A stretch of DNA of 64,000 nt from Acidobacteriaceae bacterium (GCA_030041435.1 JASHNW010000019.1:62001-126000); one strand, 5' to 3'. Counted from the stretch's first letter, positions 36,033 through 44,712 are shown. The notes: a model not told the origin generated them from the sequence alone. Translations and numbers: made by a program.

Positions 36033-37549
36033 GCGCGCACTCCCTCGAGGCCCCGCAGCGCGTCCGCCGCTACCGCACCATCGTCGAAGGGCACCGTCCT
36101 GTCGCGCAGGATCTGCTCCTTCTCGTGCCCCTTGCCCGCAATCAGCACAATGTCCCCCGGCCTCGCTGCCTCCACGGCCAGCCGAATCGCCCGCGCCCGA
36201 TCCACTTCCGTCACAAACTCCGTCCCCGTCGCCAGCAGCCCTGGCAGCGCGTCCGCCATGATCGCCTCCGGGTCCTCGCTGCGCGGATTGTCCGACGTCA
36301 GCACCACCAGGTCGCTGCCCTCGCCCGCCGCGCGCCCCATCTTCGGCCGCTTCGCCCGGTCGCGATCGCCGCCGCAGCCGAACAGCGTAATCACGCGCCC
36401 GCTCTGTCCGACAAACTCCCGCGCCAGCGCCGTCAGGTTGCGCAGCGCGTCGTCCGTGTGCGCGTAATCCACCACCACCGTAAACGGCTGCCCCGCATCG
36501 ACCGTCTGAAAGCGCCCCGGCACGCACTCCAGCGCCGCCGCGCCCTCGGCAATCTGCCCCAGCGTCAGACCCCGCGCCAGCGCCGCGCCCGACGCCGCCA
36601 GCAAATTGTAGAGATTCACACGGCCTGTCAGACGCGTGCGCATCTCCGTCTCGCCCTCAGGAGCAACCAGCCGGAAGCTCATTCCCGAGGCGGCCATCCG
36701 TGCATCCTCCGCGCGCAACTCCGCCGCCGCCAGGCCGTACGACACAATCTGCGCCCCCGCCGATCGCGCACTCGCTGCCAGCTCCGCCCCGTACGCGTCA
36801 TCTATATTGATAACCGCGACCCGCGGCGGCGCGCCCATCTCGCCATCGAACAGCGCACGCTTGGCCGCGAAGTAGTTCTCCATGGTCCCGTGAAAATCCA
36901 GGTGGTCCTGCGTCAGATTGGTGAAGATCGCCACATCGTACGGCAATCCGTAGACGCGTCCCTGCGCCAGCGCATGCGAGGAGACCTCCATCACCCCCTC
37001 CGTCGCGCCCGCATCGACCCCTTCACGGAACAACGCAATCAGGTCGCGCGACTCGGGCGTGGTGTGCGGCGCCGGCCGCACTGCCCCGGCCACGTGGTTC
37101 TCAATCGTCCCCACCAGGACCGTCTTGCGCCCCACGGAGTTGAGCATCGCGTCCAGCAGAAACGCCGTCGTGGTCTTGCCGTTTGTGCCGGTCACGCCGC
37201 TCAGCTTCATCTGCGCTTCCGGATGCGCAAAGAAATTCGCCGCCAGCACGGCCATGGCGCGCCGCCCGCCGCCTGCCGGAACCTCTGCGACCGCAATCTC
37301 CGGATGCCGCCGCGCCGTCTCCGCAAACGCCGCAGCGGAATCGGTCACCACCCCCGCCGCACCCTGGCCCAGCGCCTTCCCGATGTAGCGGTTGCCGTCT
37401 GTCGTGCCGCCCTGCATCGCCAGAAACAGCGACCCCGCCCCCGCGCGCCGCGAGTCGTACTCGACACTGCCGATCTCCGCGTTGGGACCGGCGCGCCGCA
37501 CTACCTCGCACCCGCGCAGTAACTCCTCAAAGCGCCTCACTGGCTGCAT
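36029..37549 (-). CDS. murE: UDP-N-acetylmuramoyl-L-alanyl-D-glutamate--2,6-diaminopimelate ligase
   Basis: MurE adds the third residue of the peptidoglycan stem peptide. The 506-residue product has GVTGTNGKTTTAFL near residue 118, the MEVSSHALAQGR and FTNLTQDHLDFHGT blocks and VVDYAHTDDALRN. The specificity motif DNPR is present (TSDNPRSEDP), which predicts meso-diaminopimelate rather than lysine, as usual for Gram-negative walls. It lies 45 bases downstream of ftsI and overlaps murF by four bases. Confidence 0.97.
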   Translation of the reverse strand: MQPVRRFEELLRGCEVVRRAGPNAEIGSVEYDSRRAGAGSLFLAMQGGTTDGNRYIGKALGQGAAGVVTDSAAAFAETARRHPEIAVAEVPAGGGRRAMAVLAANFFAHPEAQMKLSGVTGTNGKTTTAFLLDAMLNSVGRKTVLVGTIENHVAGAVRPAPHTTPESRDLIALFREGVDAGATEGVMEVSSHALAQGRVYGLPYDVAIFTNLTQDHLDFHGTMENYFAAKRALFDGEMGAPPRVAVINIDDAYGAELAASARSAGAQIVSYGLAAAELRAEDARMAASGMSFRLVAPEGETEMRTRLTGRVNLYNLLAASGAALARGLTLGQIAEGAAALECVPGRFQTVDAGQPFTVVVDYAHTDDALRNLTALAREFVGQSGRVITLFGCGGDRDRAKRPKMGRAAGEGSDLVVLTSDNPRSEDPEAIMADALPGLLATGTEFVTEVDRARAIRLAVEAARPGDIVLIAGKGHEKEQILRDRTVPFDDGAVAADALRGLEGVRA

Positions 37550-37594
37550 GACAAGCTGATTGTAAGCGTAGTTTGCCGGCGATGATGGGACGGC

Positions 37595-40024
37595 CTACGG
37601 CGTGAACCGCACCACAATCTGCGTCCCGGCCGGCACCATCGTCCCCGCCGCCGGAGCCTGCTCGCGCGCGAGGCCTGAGCCCACCACCTGGACGCCCAGT
37701 CCTGCGGCGCTCGCTTGCACCACCACGTCGCGCAGCGACTTGCCCGTGAAGGCAGGCACAGCCACCTGGCTGTTCGCGACCCGCACCAATCCGTTCGCCG
37801 GCCGCACGCTCGCGTCCGCACTGCGCACGATCGCGTCTCCCTTAGCTCCGCTGGCCGTCTGCTGAGCGGCCGTCGCTGCCGCTTGCCCGCCGCTCTCAGC
37901 GCTCAGATCGCCGCCCGCCGGCGGTTGCGCGCCGGTCTCGGCAACCTGATCGCTGCCGGCTGGCGGCTGAGCGCTGGCCGGCTGCGTGCCGTTGGCCGCC
38001 TTCTGCGCCGCTTCCACGCTCAGCGGATCGTCCGCCGGCAGATGATTCACCTCGGCAAACAGCGACGCCAGATCCTCATCCGGCTCCTGCGGCACGTCGT
38101 CCACCATATCCTGCTTCTCATTCTTCGCCGTCAGCATCTGCGGCTTCAGATCCTGATCGTGGGGCACGCCCAGATACTCCAGAATCTGCTGCGCCAGCTC
38201 ATGAAACAGCGGAGCGCTGGCCTCCGCTCCGTAGTGCGAGCCCTTTGTCGGCGAATCCATCACCACCACAATCGTCACTGCCGGATTGTTGACCGGCGCA
38301 AAACCGGCAAACGACGCCACATACTTCGTCTTCGAATACGTATGCGTTACTGGGTCGATTTTCTGCGCCGTCCCGGTTTTCCCCGCGGCGCTGTACCCAT
38401 CCAGCTGCGCGCTGCGGCCGGTGCCGAACAGCACCACGCCCTCCATCATCTGGCGCATCTCGGCTGCAGTCATCTCGCTGATCACCCGGTGCGCCCCGGC
38501 CGGCAGCGGATTCGGCAGTTCGTCTTCCGGGTGGAACACCGCCGGCATCAGTCCCGCTGTCCCTGTCGCGCCGGCCGCCGGAGCGCTGGTGCGCAGCACA
38601 ATGTGCGGCGGCAGATACATTCCGCCGTTGGCGATCGTCGAAACCATCGTCACCAGCTGGATTGGCGTCACCGCGACTTCCTGCCCCATGGGAATCGATC
38701 CGATCGTCGTCGGCTGCCAGCGCTGCGGCGGCTTCAGCAAACCGCGCGTCTCGCCCGGCAGTTCGATCCCTGTCCTCTGCCCGAATCCGAAGGCATGAAT
38801 GTATTGGTAGAAGGTGTCCTTCCCCATGCGCAGCGCCATCTGGATGGCGCCCACGTCGCTGGACTCCTCGAGCGCTTTGGTCACCGTGATCTTGCCGAAG
38901 TGCTCGCCCGGTGCATCGTGTACCGTTCGCCCCGCCACCACAATCGATCCGCCCAGGCAGTCCACGATCCCGTCCGGCGTCGCCACGCCATCGTCGAGAG
39001 CCGCGGAATAGGTCACCAGCTTGAAGGTCGAGCCCGGCTCGTAGACGTCGCTCACTGCGTGATCGCGCAACAGCAACGGATTCGTATGCCGAAAATCGTT
39101 GGGGTTGAACGTCGGCCGGATCGCCAGCGCCAGAATCTGCCCGGTGTGCGGATCCTGCACCACCACCGTGCCGCTCGCCGCCCCCGTGCGCTCCATGTTG
39201 TGCTCCAGCGCCTGTTCCGCCATGAACTGGATGTTCGCGTCGACGGTCAGCACCAGGTTCTCGCCCGGCAGCGGATCGCGCTCCAGACTGTCCAGCACAT
39301 GCCGCCGCGCGTCGACGGCCGTTAACATGTGGCCCGGCGAGCCGTGCAGGTCGTGCTCGAAATTCTCCTCCACACCGGCCAGCCCGTCGTCGTCCATGCC
39401 CACGTAGCCCAGCACCTGCGCCGCCAGCGTCTGGTCCGGATAAAACCGCTTGAACTCCTTCTGGAAATAGATCCCCTTCAGGTGCAGCGCCTGCACTGCG
39501 GCAATCGTCGCTGGCGGCTGTTTGCGCGCCACCCAGGCAAAATTCCGCGAGTCGCGCAGCCGCGCCAGAATCTGCTGCTCCGCAGTAAACCGGTCTTCGG
39601 GATCGGTGTGCACCACCCGCGCCAGCGCTTCCGCGGTCTGCCGCTTATAAATGTCCGCGCCAATCTCCGACGGCACCGCGTACACCGAGTCCGCGGTCAC
39701 GGTCATCGCCAGCTCGTGCAGATTGCGGTCGTAGAGGATTCCGCGCCGCGGCGCCACCAGAAACGTTCGCTCCTGCTGCCGCTCCGCGCGCTCCGCCCAC
39801 TCCGTATGACGGATCACCTGCAGCCACACCAGGCGTCCCGTGATGAGCGTGGCCCAAACCATGAAAATGCCCAGCACGAAAACAATGCGCAGCCGCCGCA
39901 TGGGGGTTACCAGACGGGCTGCGCCTTTTGTTTTGGGGGAGGGGGGAGGGCTGGACCAATATCCGTTGCGCCCGCCTTTCATGTCGCGGGGCAACGCGTC
40001 GGAGGAGATTGCAGGACGGCTCAC
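37595..40024 (-). CDS. ftsI: Septal transpeptidase FtsI/PBP3 with C-terminal PASTA domain
   Basis: A class B penicillin-binding protein cross-linking septal peptidoglycan. The 809-residue product has one N-terminal membrane helix (about 30-50), a PBP dimerisation domain and a transpeptidase domain with SxxK as STFK (in EPGSTFKLV), SxN as SSD (in EESSDVG) and KTG in AGKTGTAQ. After about residue 640 there is an Ala/Gln/Gly-rich linker with a repeated AQPPAG unit, then a PASTA domain in the last 65 residues. GTG 40024 is chosen since GGAGGAGAGG precedes it by about seven bases; ATG 39982 lacks a ribosome site. Confidence 0.95.
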   Translation of the reverse strand: MSRPAISSDALPRDMKGGRNGYWSSPPPSPKTKGAARLVTPMRRLRIVFVLGIFMVWATLITGRLVWLQVIRHTEWAERAERQQERTFLVAPRRGILYDRNLHELAMTVTADSVYAVPSEIGADIYKRQTAEALARVVHTDPEDRFTAEQQILARLRDSRNFAWVARKQPPATIAAVQALHLKGIYFQKEFKRFYPDQTLAAQVLGYVGMDDDGLAGVEENFEHDLHGSPGHMLTAVDARRHVLDSLERDPLPGENLVLTVDANIQFMAEQALEHNMERTGAASGTVVVQDPHTGQILALAIRPTFNPNDFRHTNPLLLRDHAVSDVYEPGSTFKLVTYSAALDDGVATPDGIVDCLGGSIVVAGRTVHDAPGEHFGKITVTKALEESSDVGAIQMALRMGKDTFYQYIHAFGFGQRTGIELPGETRGLLKPPQRWQPTTIGSIPMGQEVAVTPIQLVTMVSTIANGGMYLPPHIVLRTSAPAAGATGTAGLMPAVFHPEDELPNPLPAGAHRVISEMTAAEMRQMMEGVVLFGTGRSAQLDGYSAAGKTGTAQKIDPVTHTYSKTKYVASFAGFAPVNNPAVTIVVVMDSPTKGSHYGAEASAPLFHELAQQILEYLGVPHDQDLKPQMLTAKNEKQDMVDDVPQEPDEDLASLFAEVNHLPADDPLSVEAAQKAANGTQPASAQPPAGSDQVAETGAQPPAGGDLSAESGGQAAATAAQQTASGAKGDAIVRSADASVRPANGLVRVANSQVAVPAFTGKSLRDVVVQASAAGLGVQVVGSGLAREQAPAAGTMVPAGTQIVVRFTP

Positions 40025-40049
40025 CCGAGAACCTCTCCTCCCAGCAGGA

Positions 40050-40565
40050 TTAGTGAATCGCCGGCATCGGTGCGGGGGTCGCTTCCGCCATCGTTGCCGA
40101 ATTCCCATCGACAGCCGGGTTCGGATGCACCACCTGCCCCGGATGCGGAGCCGTCAATCCATACGCGCGCGCCAGCGTGTCGATGCGCGCCGGATCGGCC
40201 AGCTGCGCCTGCGCCAGCCGCAGTTCCCGGTTCTGCTCTTCCAGCTGCTGCAACTGCTGCTTCTGCGATTCCAGGCGATAGCCGTACTCGATCGCGCTGA
40301 AGTGCTGCCATCCGTACACCAGAAACAGCGACAACAGAAACGCCATGGCACAGGCGAATGTCCGCATCTCGCGCGCTCGCGCCGGATCGGCGGCCTTCAC
40401 CAGCCGCGAATTGTCGATGCGCTTCGTGAACAGCGCTTCCGGCGTGGGACCGCGCCGCGCGTGCCGCTGCGCCGCCATCAGCAGCGCGTTGTGCTCGGCG
40501 ACCCACTCCGTGCCGCGCCTCATGCCCGTCATCATTGTCTGCGCCGCTATCGCCTGTGTCGCCAT
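40050..40565 (-). CDS. ftsL: Cell division protein FtsL-like
   Basis: A 171-residue bitopic protein: about 68 cytoplasmic residues, one membrane helix at about 69-87, then a short periplasmic coiled coil (SQKQQLQQLEEQNRELR, about 99-115) and a DPARIDTLARAYGL block typical of FtsL/LysM-less divisome proteins. FtsL links FtsB and FtsQ to FtsW-FtsI. Sequence conservation is low in this family; the assignment rests on topology and on position between rsmH and ftsI. The N-terminal cytoplasmic part and Pro/Ala-rich tail are longer than in enterobacteria. Confidence 0.85.
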   Translation of the reverse strand: MATQAIAAQTMMTGMRRGTEWVAEHNALLMAAQRHARRGPTPEALFTKRIDNSRLVKAADPARAREMRTFACAMAFLLSLFLVYGWQHFSAIEYGYRLESQKQQLQQLEEQNRELRLAQAQLADPARIDTLARAYGLTAPHPGQVVHPNPAVDGNSATMAEATPAPMPAIH

Positions 40566-40570
40566 AATGT

Positions 40571-40695
40571 AACTCCAGTTACCACTTCCTGGTTGTTAGT
40601 TTCTGGTTGCCGACTGCCTGAAAATTTGATTGCTGCCGTAAACTTCAATTCACCCTGCCAACGACTAACAACTAACAACTGGCAACTAACCACTG
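40571..40695. repeat. Inverted heptamer arrays around a 39-base core
   Basis: Left arm 40571-40615 has units such as GTTACCA, CTTCCTG, GTTGTTA, GTTTCTG, GTTGCCG. Right arm 40655-40695 has CTAACAA, CTAACAA, CTGGCAA, CTAACCA. The arms are reverse-complementary in pattern and differ in detail, and enclose an AT-richer core (40616-40654). It lies in the rsmH-ftsL gap, so it would be in the operon mRNA as a long imperfect hairpin. Confidence 0.75.
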
Positions 40696-40819
40696 CTTTT
40701 CCCCCTCCTTGCGACCGGGCCAGAGCCGCTGATTCTGGAAGGGAGTTGTATTGCGGGTCGTCCTGAACTACTTTCGCCGTTTGTTGCGGTGGGACGGCCC
40801 CGGCCCGATCCTGTTGTGA

Positions 40820-40919
40820 GCTATCAGCTGTTACCTCTTAGCCACTGGCTTTTAGCCGGGACCGTTCGGGCCACCACGATCCGAGCTAACGGCTGGCAGC
40901 TGGTAGCTAACAGCTTCTT
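40820..40919. repeat. Second inverted heptamer array pair, abutting the rsmH stop
   Basis: Left arm 40820-40854: GCTATCA, GCTGTTA, CCTCTTA, GCCACTG, GCTTTTA. Right arm 40885-40919: GCTAACG, GCTGGCA, GCTGGTA, GCTAACA, GCTTCTT. The right arm touches the rsmH stop codon (40919-40921). With the arrays at 40571-40695 it fills most of the 353-base rsmH-ftsL gap, in which I see no gene. Confidence 0.75.
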
Positions 40920-41815
40920 CATTTCCTCTCCGCTGCCCGCAGCTTCGCGCTGCGTGCCCGCGGATTGCGATCCGTTTCCTCCGCATCCGCCATCAACGGC
41001 TTCCGCGTCAGCACTTCCCAAATCCCCTGCTGCGCTCCCGCGCGCAGTGCATCCTTCACCCGCCGGTCTTCCATCGAGTGGAAGCTGATGGTCACCAGCC
41101 TTCCCCCCGGCCGCAGCAGCTCCGGCGCCGCTGCCAGCAGAGCGTCAATCTCGCTCAGCTCGGAGTTCACATAAATTCGAAGAGCCTGAAAGGTCCTGGT
41201 CGCCGGGTGAATCCGCTCGTGTTTCATTGACCCGGCCGCGCCTGCAACGATTCGGGCTAACTGCGCCGTCGTCGTTACCGGCCGCGACCGGACAATGGCT
41301 CTGGCGATTCTCCGCGACCTCCTTTCCTCTCCGAATTCGTAAATCAGATCGGCGAGCTCTTTTTCGCCGGCCTGGTTTACCACTTGTTCGGCGGTCACGC
41401 CCTCGCGCGGATTCATCCGCATATCGAGGTTGCCTTCCGCCTGAAAACTGAATCCCCGCTGCGCCTCGTCGAACTGCATCGAGCTGACGCCGAAATCCGC
41501 CAGCAGCCCGTCGACCTTCGCGCCCGCCAGCACCTCGCCGGCCCGGGAAAACTCCACATCGTGCAGGACCACCCTGGGCATCTCCGGCCCCAGCTCTGCG
41601 CGGAGCGCGTCCAGCCGCTCCCTGGCGAGCGCCATTGCTTCCGGATCCCGGTCGAAGCCGATCAGCGTTCCTTCCGGCCCCAGCCTCCGCGCAATCTCGC
41701 TTGCGTGCCCTGCATTGCCGAGGGTCGCGTCGACCACCACGCCCCCGCGCCGCACATTCAGCATTCGGATCGCAGTTTGTAAAAGAACCGGCACATGTCG
41801 AACTCGTTCCGTCAT
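40919..41815 (-). CDS. rsmH: 16S rRNA (cytosine(1402)-N(4))-methyltransferase
   Basis: RsmH (MraW) methylates C1402 in the decoding centre. The 298-residue product has HVPVLLQTAI at the N-terminus, SAM motif VDATLGNAGHA near residue 30, IGFDRDPEA, ADFGVSSMQFDEAQRGFSF and the C-terminal ISFHSMEDRRVK. It lies 27 bases downstream of mraZ. The N-terminal loop reads LGNAGHA where many homologues have TxGxGGHS, a mild divergence. Confidence 0.97.
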   Translation of the reverse strand: MTERVRHVPVLLQTAIRMLNVRRGGVVVDATLGNAGHASEIARRLGPEGTLIGFDRDPEAMALARERLDALRAELGPEMPRVVLHDVEFSRAGEVLAGAKVDGLLADFGVSSMQFDEAQRGFSFQAEGNLDMRMNPREGVTAEQVVNQAGEKELADLIYEFGEERRSRRIARAIVRSRPVTTTAQLARIVAGAAGSMKHERIHPATRTFQALRIYVNSELSEIDALLAAAPELLRPGGRLVTISFHSMEDRRVKDALRAGAQQGIWEVLTRKPLMADAEETDRNPRARSAKLRAAERK

Positions 41816-41842
41816 GTGCTCCCCCTGGGGGGCCTTCTTCGC

Positions 41843-42283
41843 TTACAACCCAAACTTCGAAAGTTCCTCGTCGTCGTTCTGCGTCATCGGAACTTCCGCC
41901 ATCTCCCGCTCGTATTCCTCGCGGTTCGAAACTTCCAGGTGCCACTCGCTGCCGTGCACCACCACTTCCGCCAGCAGGTTCGCCTTCTCTCGCAAAACCT
42001 GGGGCAGCAGCACCCTGCCCTGCCCGTCCATTTCCGCCGTCTGCCCGAAGAAGTTCAGCCGTTTCAGCAGCTTCTTCTTTGCCGGATTGAAGCTGGGAAT
42101 CGCCGCCAGCTTTTCCTCGAATTTTTCCCACTCCCGCATCGGATGGATCTCGGCTACCTTCCCGTCCCGGCTGGTGATGTAGAACTGGCCTCCGTACTCC
42201 TCGTCGATCTGCCGCTTGAACTCGGCGGGGAGCTTGAGCCGGCCTTTCTCATCGACCCGGGTTATGTGGCTGCCACGAAACAT
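41843..42283 (-). CDS. mraZ: Transcriptional regulator MraZ
   Basis: MraZ is the DNA-binding repressor of the dcw operon, with two SpoVT/AbrB-like domains forming a ring. The 146-residue product begins MFRGSH, has DEKGRLKLPAEF in domain 1 and DGQGRVLLPQVLRE in domain 2, both matching the family's DxxGRxxxP motif. I use ATG 42283 because family members start MFxG; ATG 42292 and TTG 42316 are in frame. Three MraZ-box-like repeats lie about 120 bases upstream. The C-terminal tail is acidic. Confidence 0.95.
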   Translation of the reverse strand: MFRGSHITRVDEKGRLKLPAEFKRQIDEEYGGQFYITSRDGKVAEIHPMREWEKFEEKLAAIPSFNPAKKKLLKRLNFFGQTAEMDGQGRVLLPQVLREKANLLAEVVVHGSEWHLEVSNREEYEREMAEVPMTQNDDEELSKFGL

Positions 42284-42404
42284 CGTTTCCATCCCATGAC
42301 CAAAGCGGAACCCCAAAAAATTGCTCCTCAGCAGCCAGCCCTTGCGGTGCTATCGTTGGCGCTGAAGGACTTAGGGAAGCTAGAGAATGCATCGAAGCTT
42401 TGCT

Positions 42405-42431
42405 CCACTTTCGACCACTTTCGACCACCTC
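42405..42431 (-). promoter_or_regulatory. MraZ-box-like direct repeats (operator of the dcw operon)
   Basis: On the coding strand three boxes, GAGGTGG, AAAGTGG, AAAGTGG, are spaced by three bases (TCG, TCG), giving an exact 10-base period; a fourth, weaker AAAGCTT follows. MraZ is known to bind direct repeats in front of its own gene: TGGGN with 5-base spacing in E. coli and AAAGTG[T/G] with 3-base spacing in mycoplasmas. The boxes lie over the expected transcription start, as expected for autorepression. Confidence 0.7.
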
Positions 42432-42459
42432 ATCGTAACCGAGTAGATGCTCGCTGCAA
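42432..42459 (-). promoter_or_regulatory. Putative sigma-70-type promoter of the dcw operon
   Basis: On the minus strand TTGCAG (42454-42459) and TACGAT (42432-42437) are separated by 16 bases, a fair -35/-10 pair. The -10 touches the first MraZ-like box. The remaining sequence up to hslR (to 42735) has no gene I can support. Confidence 0.5.
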
Positions 42460-42735
42460 AGTGGAAAATCTGTGTCTCTAAAAGGATTTCCGTGCCGGGA
42501 TGTGACTCCATCCGGCGATCCAGACGAAAACCTCACGGCTTGGGCTTGCCGAAGCGGACCACCACAATATCTTGTAGTTGCTCCTTTGGATTCCTGCCCT
42601 CTACAACTTCTGGTGCAAGCCCTTGCCACAGGACGGGACTCGGAGTAGATGGAGAGTGCGCTAACCGGCAGGATCTTCGTCGGGCGATTGAGCAGAGCGC
42701 TCCTCGCTGGCCGGTCTTCCGCTCACCGCATCGTC

Positions 42736-42818
42736 GCTAACCGGCTTTTAGCTGACCGGCTCTTAGCTGACCGGCTCTTCCCCGCCGCTTTTCTGAACGC
42801 TGATCGCTGTACGCTGTT
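42736..42818 (+). repeat. Mixed 7/8-base repeats upstream of hslR
   Basis: Two near-identical 15-base units built on GCTGACC-GGCTCTTA, preceded by a related GCTAACC-GGCTTTTA, then after a spacer three heptamers CGCTGAT, CGCTGTA, CGCTGTT that end four bases before the hslR GTG. It is a looser relative of the pure heptamer arrays elsewhere in the window. Confidence 0.6.
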
Positions 42819-42821
42819 TTT

Positions 42822-43202
42822 GTGACCGGCACGCGCATCGACAAATGGCTCTGGGCTGCGCGCTTCTTCAAAACGCGCACCCTCGCCGCCAAAGCCTGCG
42901 AGCTGGGCCGCATTCAATCCGGCCATCAACCCGCTCGCTCGTCACGCGAAGTCCGCGTTGGCGACCTGTTATCGATCCAAACGGAAGGCGGCGATTTTGA
43001 GGTTGAAGTCCTGGCGCTGAGCGAGGTCCGCGGCCCGGCCTCTGTCGCCCAAACTCTCTACAAAGAAACCGAGCAGAGCCGTGCAGCCCGCGCCCGCTTT
43101 GCCGAAGAGCGAAAAGCGGGCATGCACCGCACGCCCGCTCCCGCCGGCCGCCCCTCCAAGCGCGACCGGCGCCGCATCATTCGCTTTCGCAGCGATACCT
43201 GA
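42822..43202 (+). CDS. hslR: S4-domain RNA-binding protein, Hsp15 family
   Basis: A 126-residue protein with an N-terminal S4 domain (RIDKWLWAARFFKTRTLA at about 5-22, then RVGDLLSI) and a basic C-terminal tail (SKRDRRRIIRF). Hsp15 binds stalled 50S subunits carrying a nascent chain and helps recycle them. The GTG at 42822 is the only start that keeps the S4 domain complete. It is transcribed divergently from the dcw operon. Confidence 0.9.
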   Translation: MTGTRIDKWLWAARFFKTRTLAAKACELGRIQSGHQPARSSREVRVGDLLSIQTEGGDFEVEVLALSEVRGPASVAQTLYKETEQSRAARARFAEERKAGMHRTPAPAGRPSKRDRRRIIRFRSDT

Positions 43203-43217
43203 ACCGCGGTCTGCCGC

Positions 43218-44573
43218 TCAGGGAATCGTTACGTTATACGTGTTCGACGGAGCGCTCTGGTTTCCCTCGGCATCCACGCTCTCCACGTAGTAGGTGTAGG
43301 CCGTGCTGTCCGCCACGGTCGAGTCCGTGTAATCGGTAGACGCCGTCGCCGAGGTATTCAGCAATTGATACGAGGTGCTGCCGCTCACGGCCCGGTAGAC
43401 GTTGTAGCCGACCACCGGATCCGACGGGTTGCTCGGCGCATCCCAGCTCAGCTGCACTTCGTACGAAGCCGCCTGTCCCGTCCCGCTGAGCGCCACAGTC
43501 GCCGTGCCGCCGGAAGCGTTGCTGGTCAGGGTTACCGCTCCCGTCACCGCCCCCGACGCCGTCGGATCGAACTCCACCTCGAGCGTCGCCGCCTGGCCCG
43601 GATTCAGCGTCAGCGGAGCGCTCACTCCTGACATGCTGAACCCTGTGCCCGTAATCGATGCGCCGCTGATGGTCAGCGCAGCCGTGCCCGACGAAGTCAG
43701 CGTGACGGACTGCGTTGCGGGTGTATTCAGGTTCACGTCGCCAAACGACACGCTGGTCGCGCCGAGCGTCAGCCCCGGCACCGCCGCATTCAGCTGCAGA
43801 GCAAACGTCTTCGTCACCCCGCCTGCTGTCGCCGTCAGCGTCGCCGTCTGCGCCGTCGTCACTGCCGACACCGTCGCCGTAAACGCGGCGCTTGTTGCCC
43901 CTGCCGCCACCTTTACTGACGCCGGCACCGTCACCGCCGCATTGCTGCTGGTCAGGTTGACGGTTAGTCCTGCTGTGCCTGCGGCAGCCGTCAGCGTGAC
44001 AGTGCAGGCATCCGTCGCCGCTCCCGTAATCGATCCCGTCCCGCAACTCACCCCCGCCAGCGAACCCGCCGACGCTGCCGTCCCGGTCAGCAGAATCACT
44101 GCTTTTCCCGCTGGGCCATTCGTGGTCAGGATCAGGTTCGCCCCCTTCGCTCCCACCGTTGCCGCATCGAAGCTAATCGTCAGCGTCGCTGTCTCGCTTG
44201 GGTTCAGCGTCAGCGGCAGGCTGATCCCTGACATCTTGAAGGCCCCTGCACCCGCTATCGATGCGGCACTTATGGTGACCGGCGCCGTCCCCGACGAGGT
44301 CAGCGTCACCGTCTGGGGGGGCGCCTCCGTATCCACCGCCACATCCCCGAATGCCACGCTGTATGTGCTCAGCGTCAGTGCCGGTCCGTTTGCTTCGGCG
44401 TGTGCCACCCCGCGCATCGCGAACGGCAGACACAGCAATACGGTTGCCAAAAGGCCGATCCGCCGCAGTTTCGACCTGCGCCTTCCGGCATCCGGGGCGC
44501 TGCAGGTCTTTGACAGGTCGTCGCAGGCCGGTAACTCGCGGCCCATGAAGGAGATATCGAAAATGGCGTCCAT
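43218..44573 (-). CDS. Secreted choice-of-anchor-D / fibronectin III protein
   Basis: A 451-residue exported protein. A basic stretch and hydrophobic helix at about 33-60 form a late signal peptide. Two choice-of-anchor-D (Hydin/ASPM-type) beta domains, each with a [SV]xxFGDVxxxT...VTLTSSGTAxxTIS pattern (about 70-165 and 265-360), surround an invasin-like Ig domain. A fibronectin III domain is at the C-terminus (VQLSWDAPSNPSDPVVGYNVYR onward in part). GAGGAG six bases upstream selects ATG 44573. Such proteins are cell-surface or extracellular binding proteins in acidobacteria; the ligand is unknown. Confidence 0.85.
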   Translation of the reverse strand: MDAIFDISFMGRELPACDDLSKTCSAPDAGRRRSKLRRIGLLATVLLCLPFAMRGVAHAEANGPALTLSTYSVAFGDVAVDTEAPPQTVTLTSSGTAPVTISAASIAGAGAFKMSGISLPLTLNPSETATLTISFDAATVGAKGANLILTTNGPAGKAVILLTGTAASAGSLAGVSCGTGSITGAATDACTVTLTAAAGTAGLTVNLTSSNAAVTVPASVKVAAGATSAAFTATVSAVTTAQTATLTATAGGVTKTFALQLNAAVPGLTLGATSVSFGDVNLNTPATQSVTLTSSGTAALTISGASITGTGFSMSGVSAPLTLNPGQAATLEVEFDPTASGAVTGAVTLTSNASGGTATVALSGTGQAASYEVQLSWDAPSNPSDPVVGYNVYRAVSGSTSYQLLNTSATASTDYTDSTVADSTAYTYYVESVDAEGNQSAPSNTYNVTIP

Positions 44574-44712
44574 GCTGCTCCTCAAAAGCGCCTGGACACA
44601 CTTCCACTGTGCGTGCCCGCAACGATGTGCGGCTCGCCTAGCTCGCTAAGAGACTGGTGGAAGAACTACGTCTGGCGCTGGCGTTATGATCGGTTGGCTG
44701 CTCAATTCCACG

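Noticed and set aside
42540-42700. Reverse-strand open frame ending in RFGKPKP before the mraZ promoter
   Set aside because: The codon pattern looks partly coding, but there is no start codon in frame and I recognise no homology; at most a relic.
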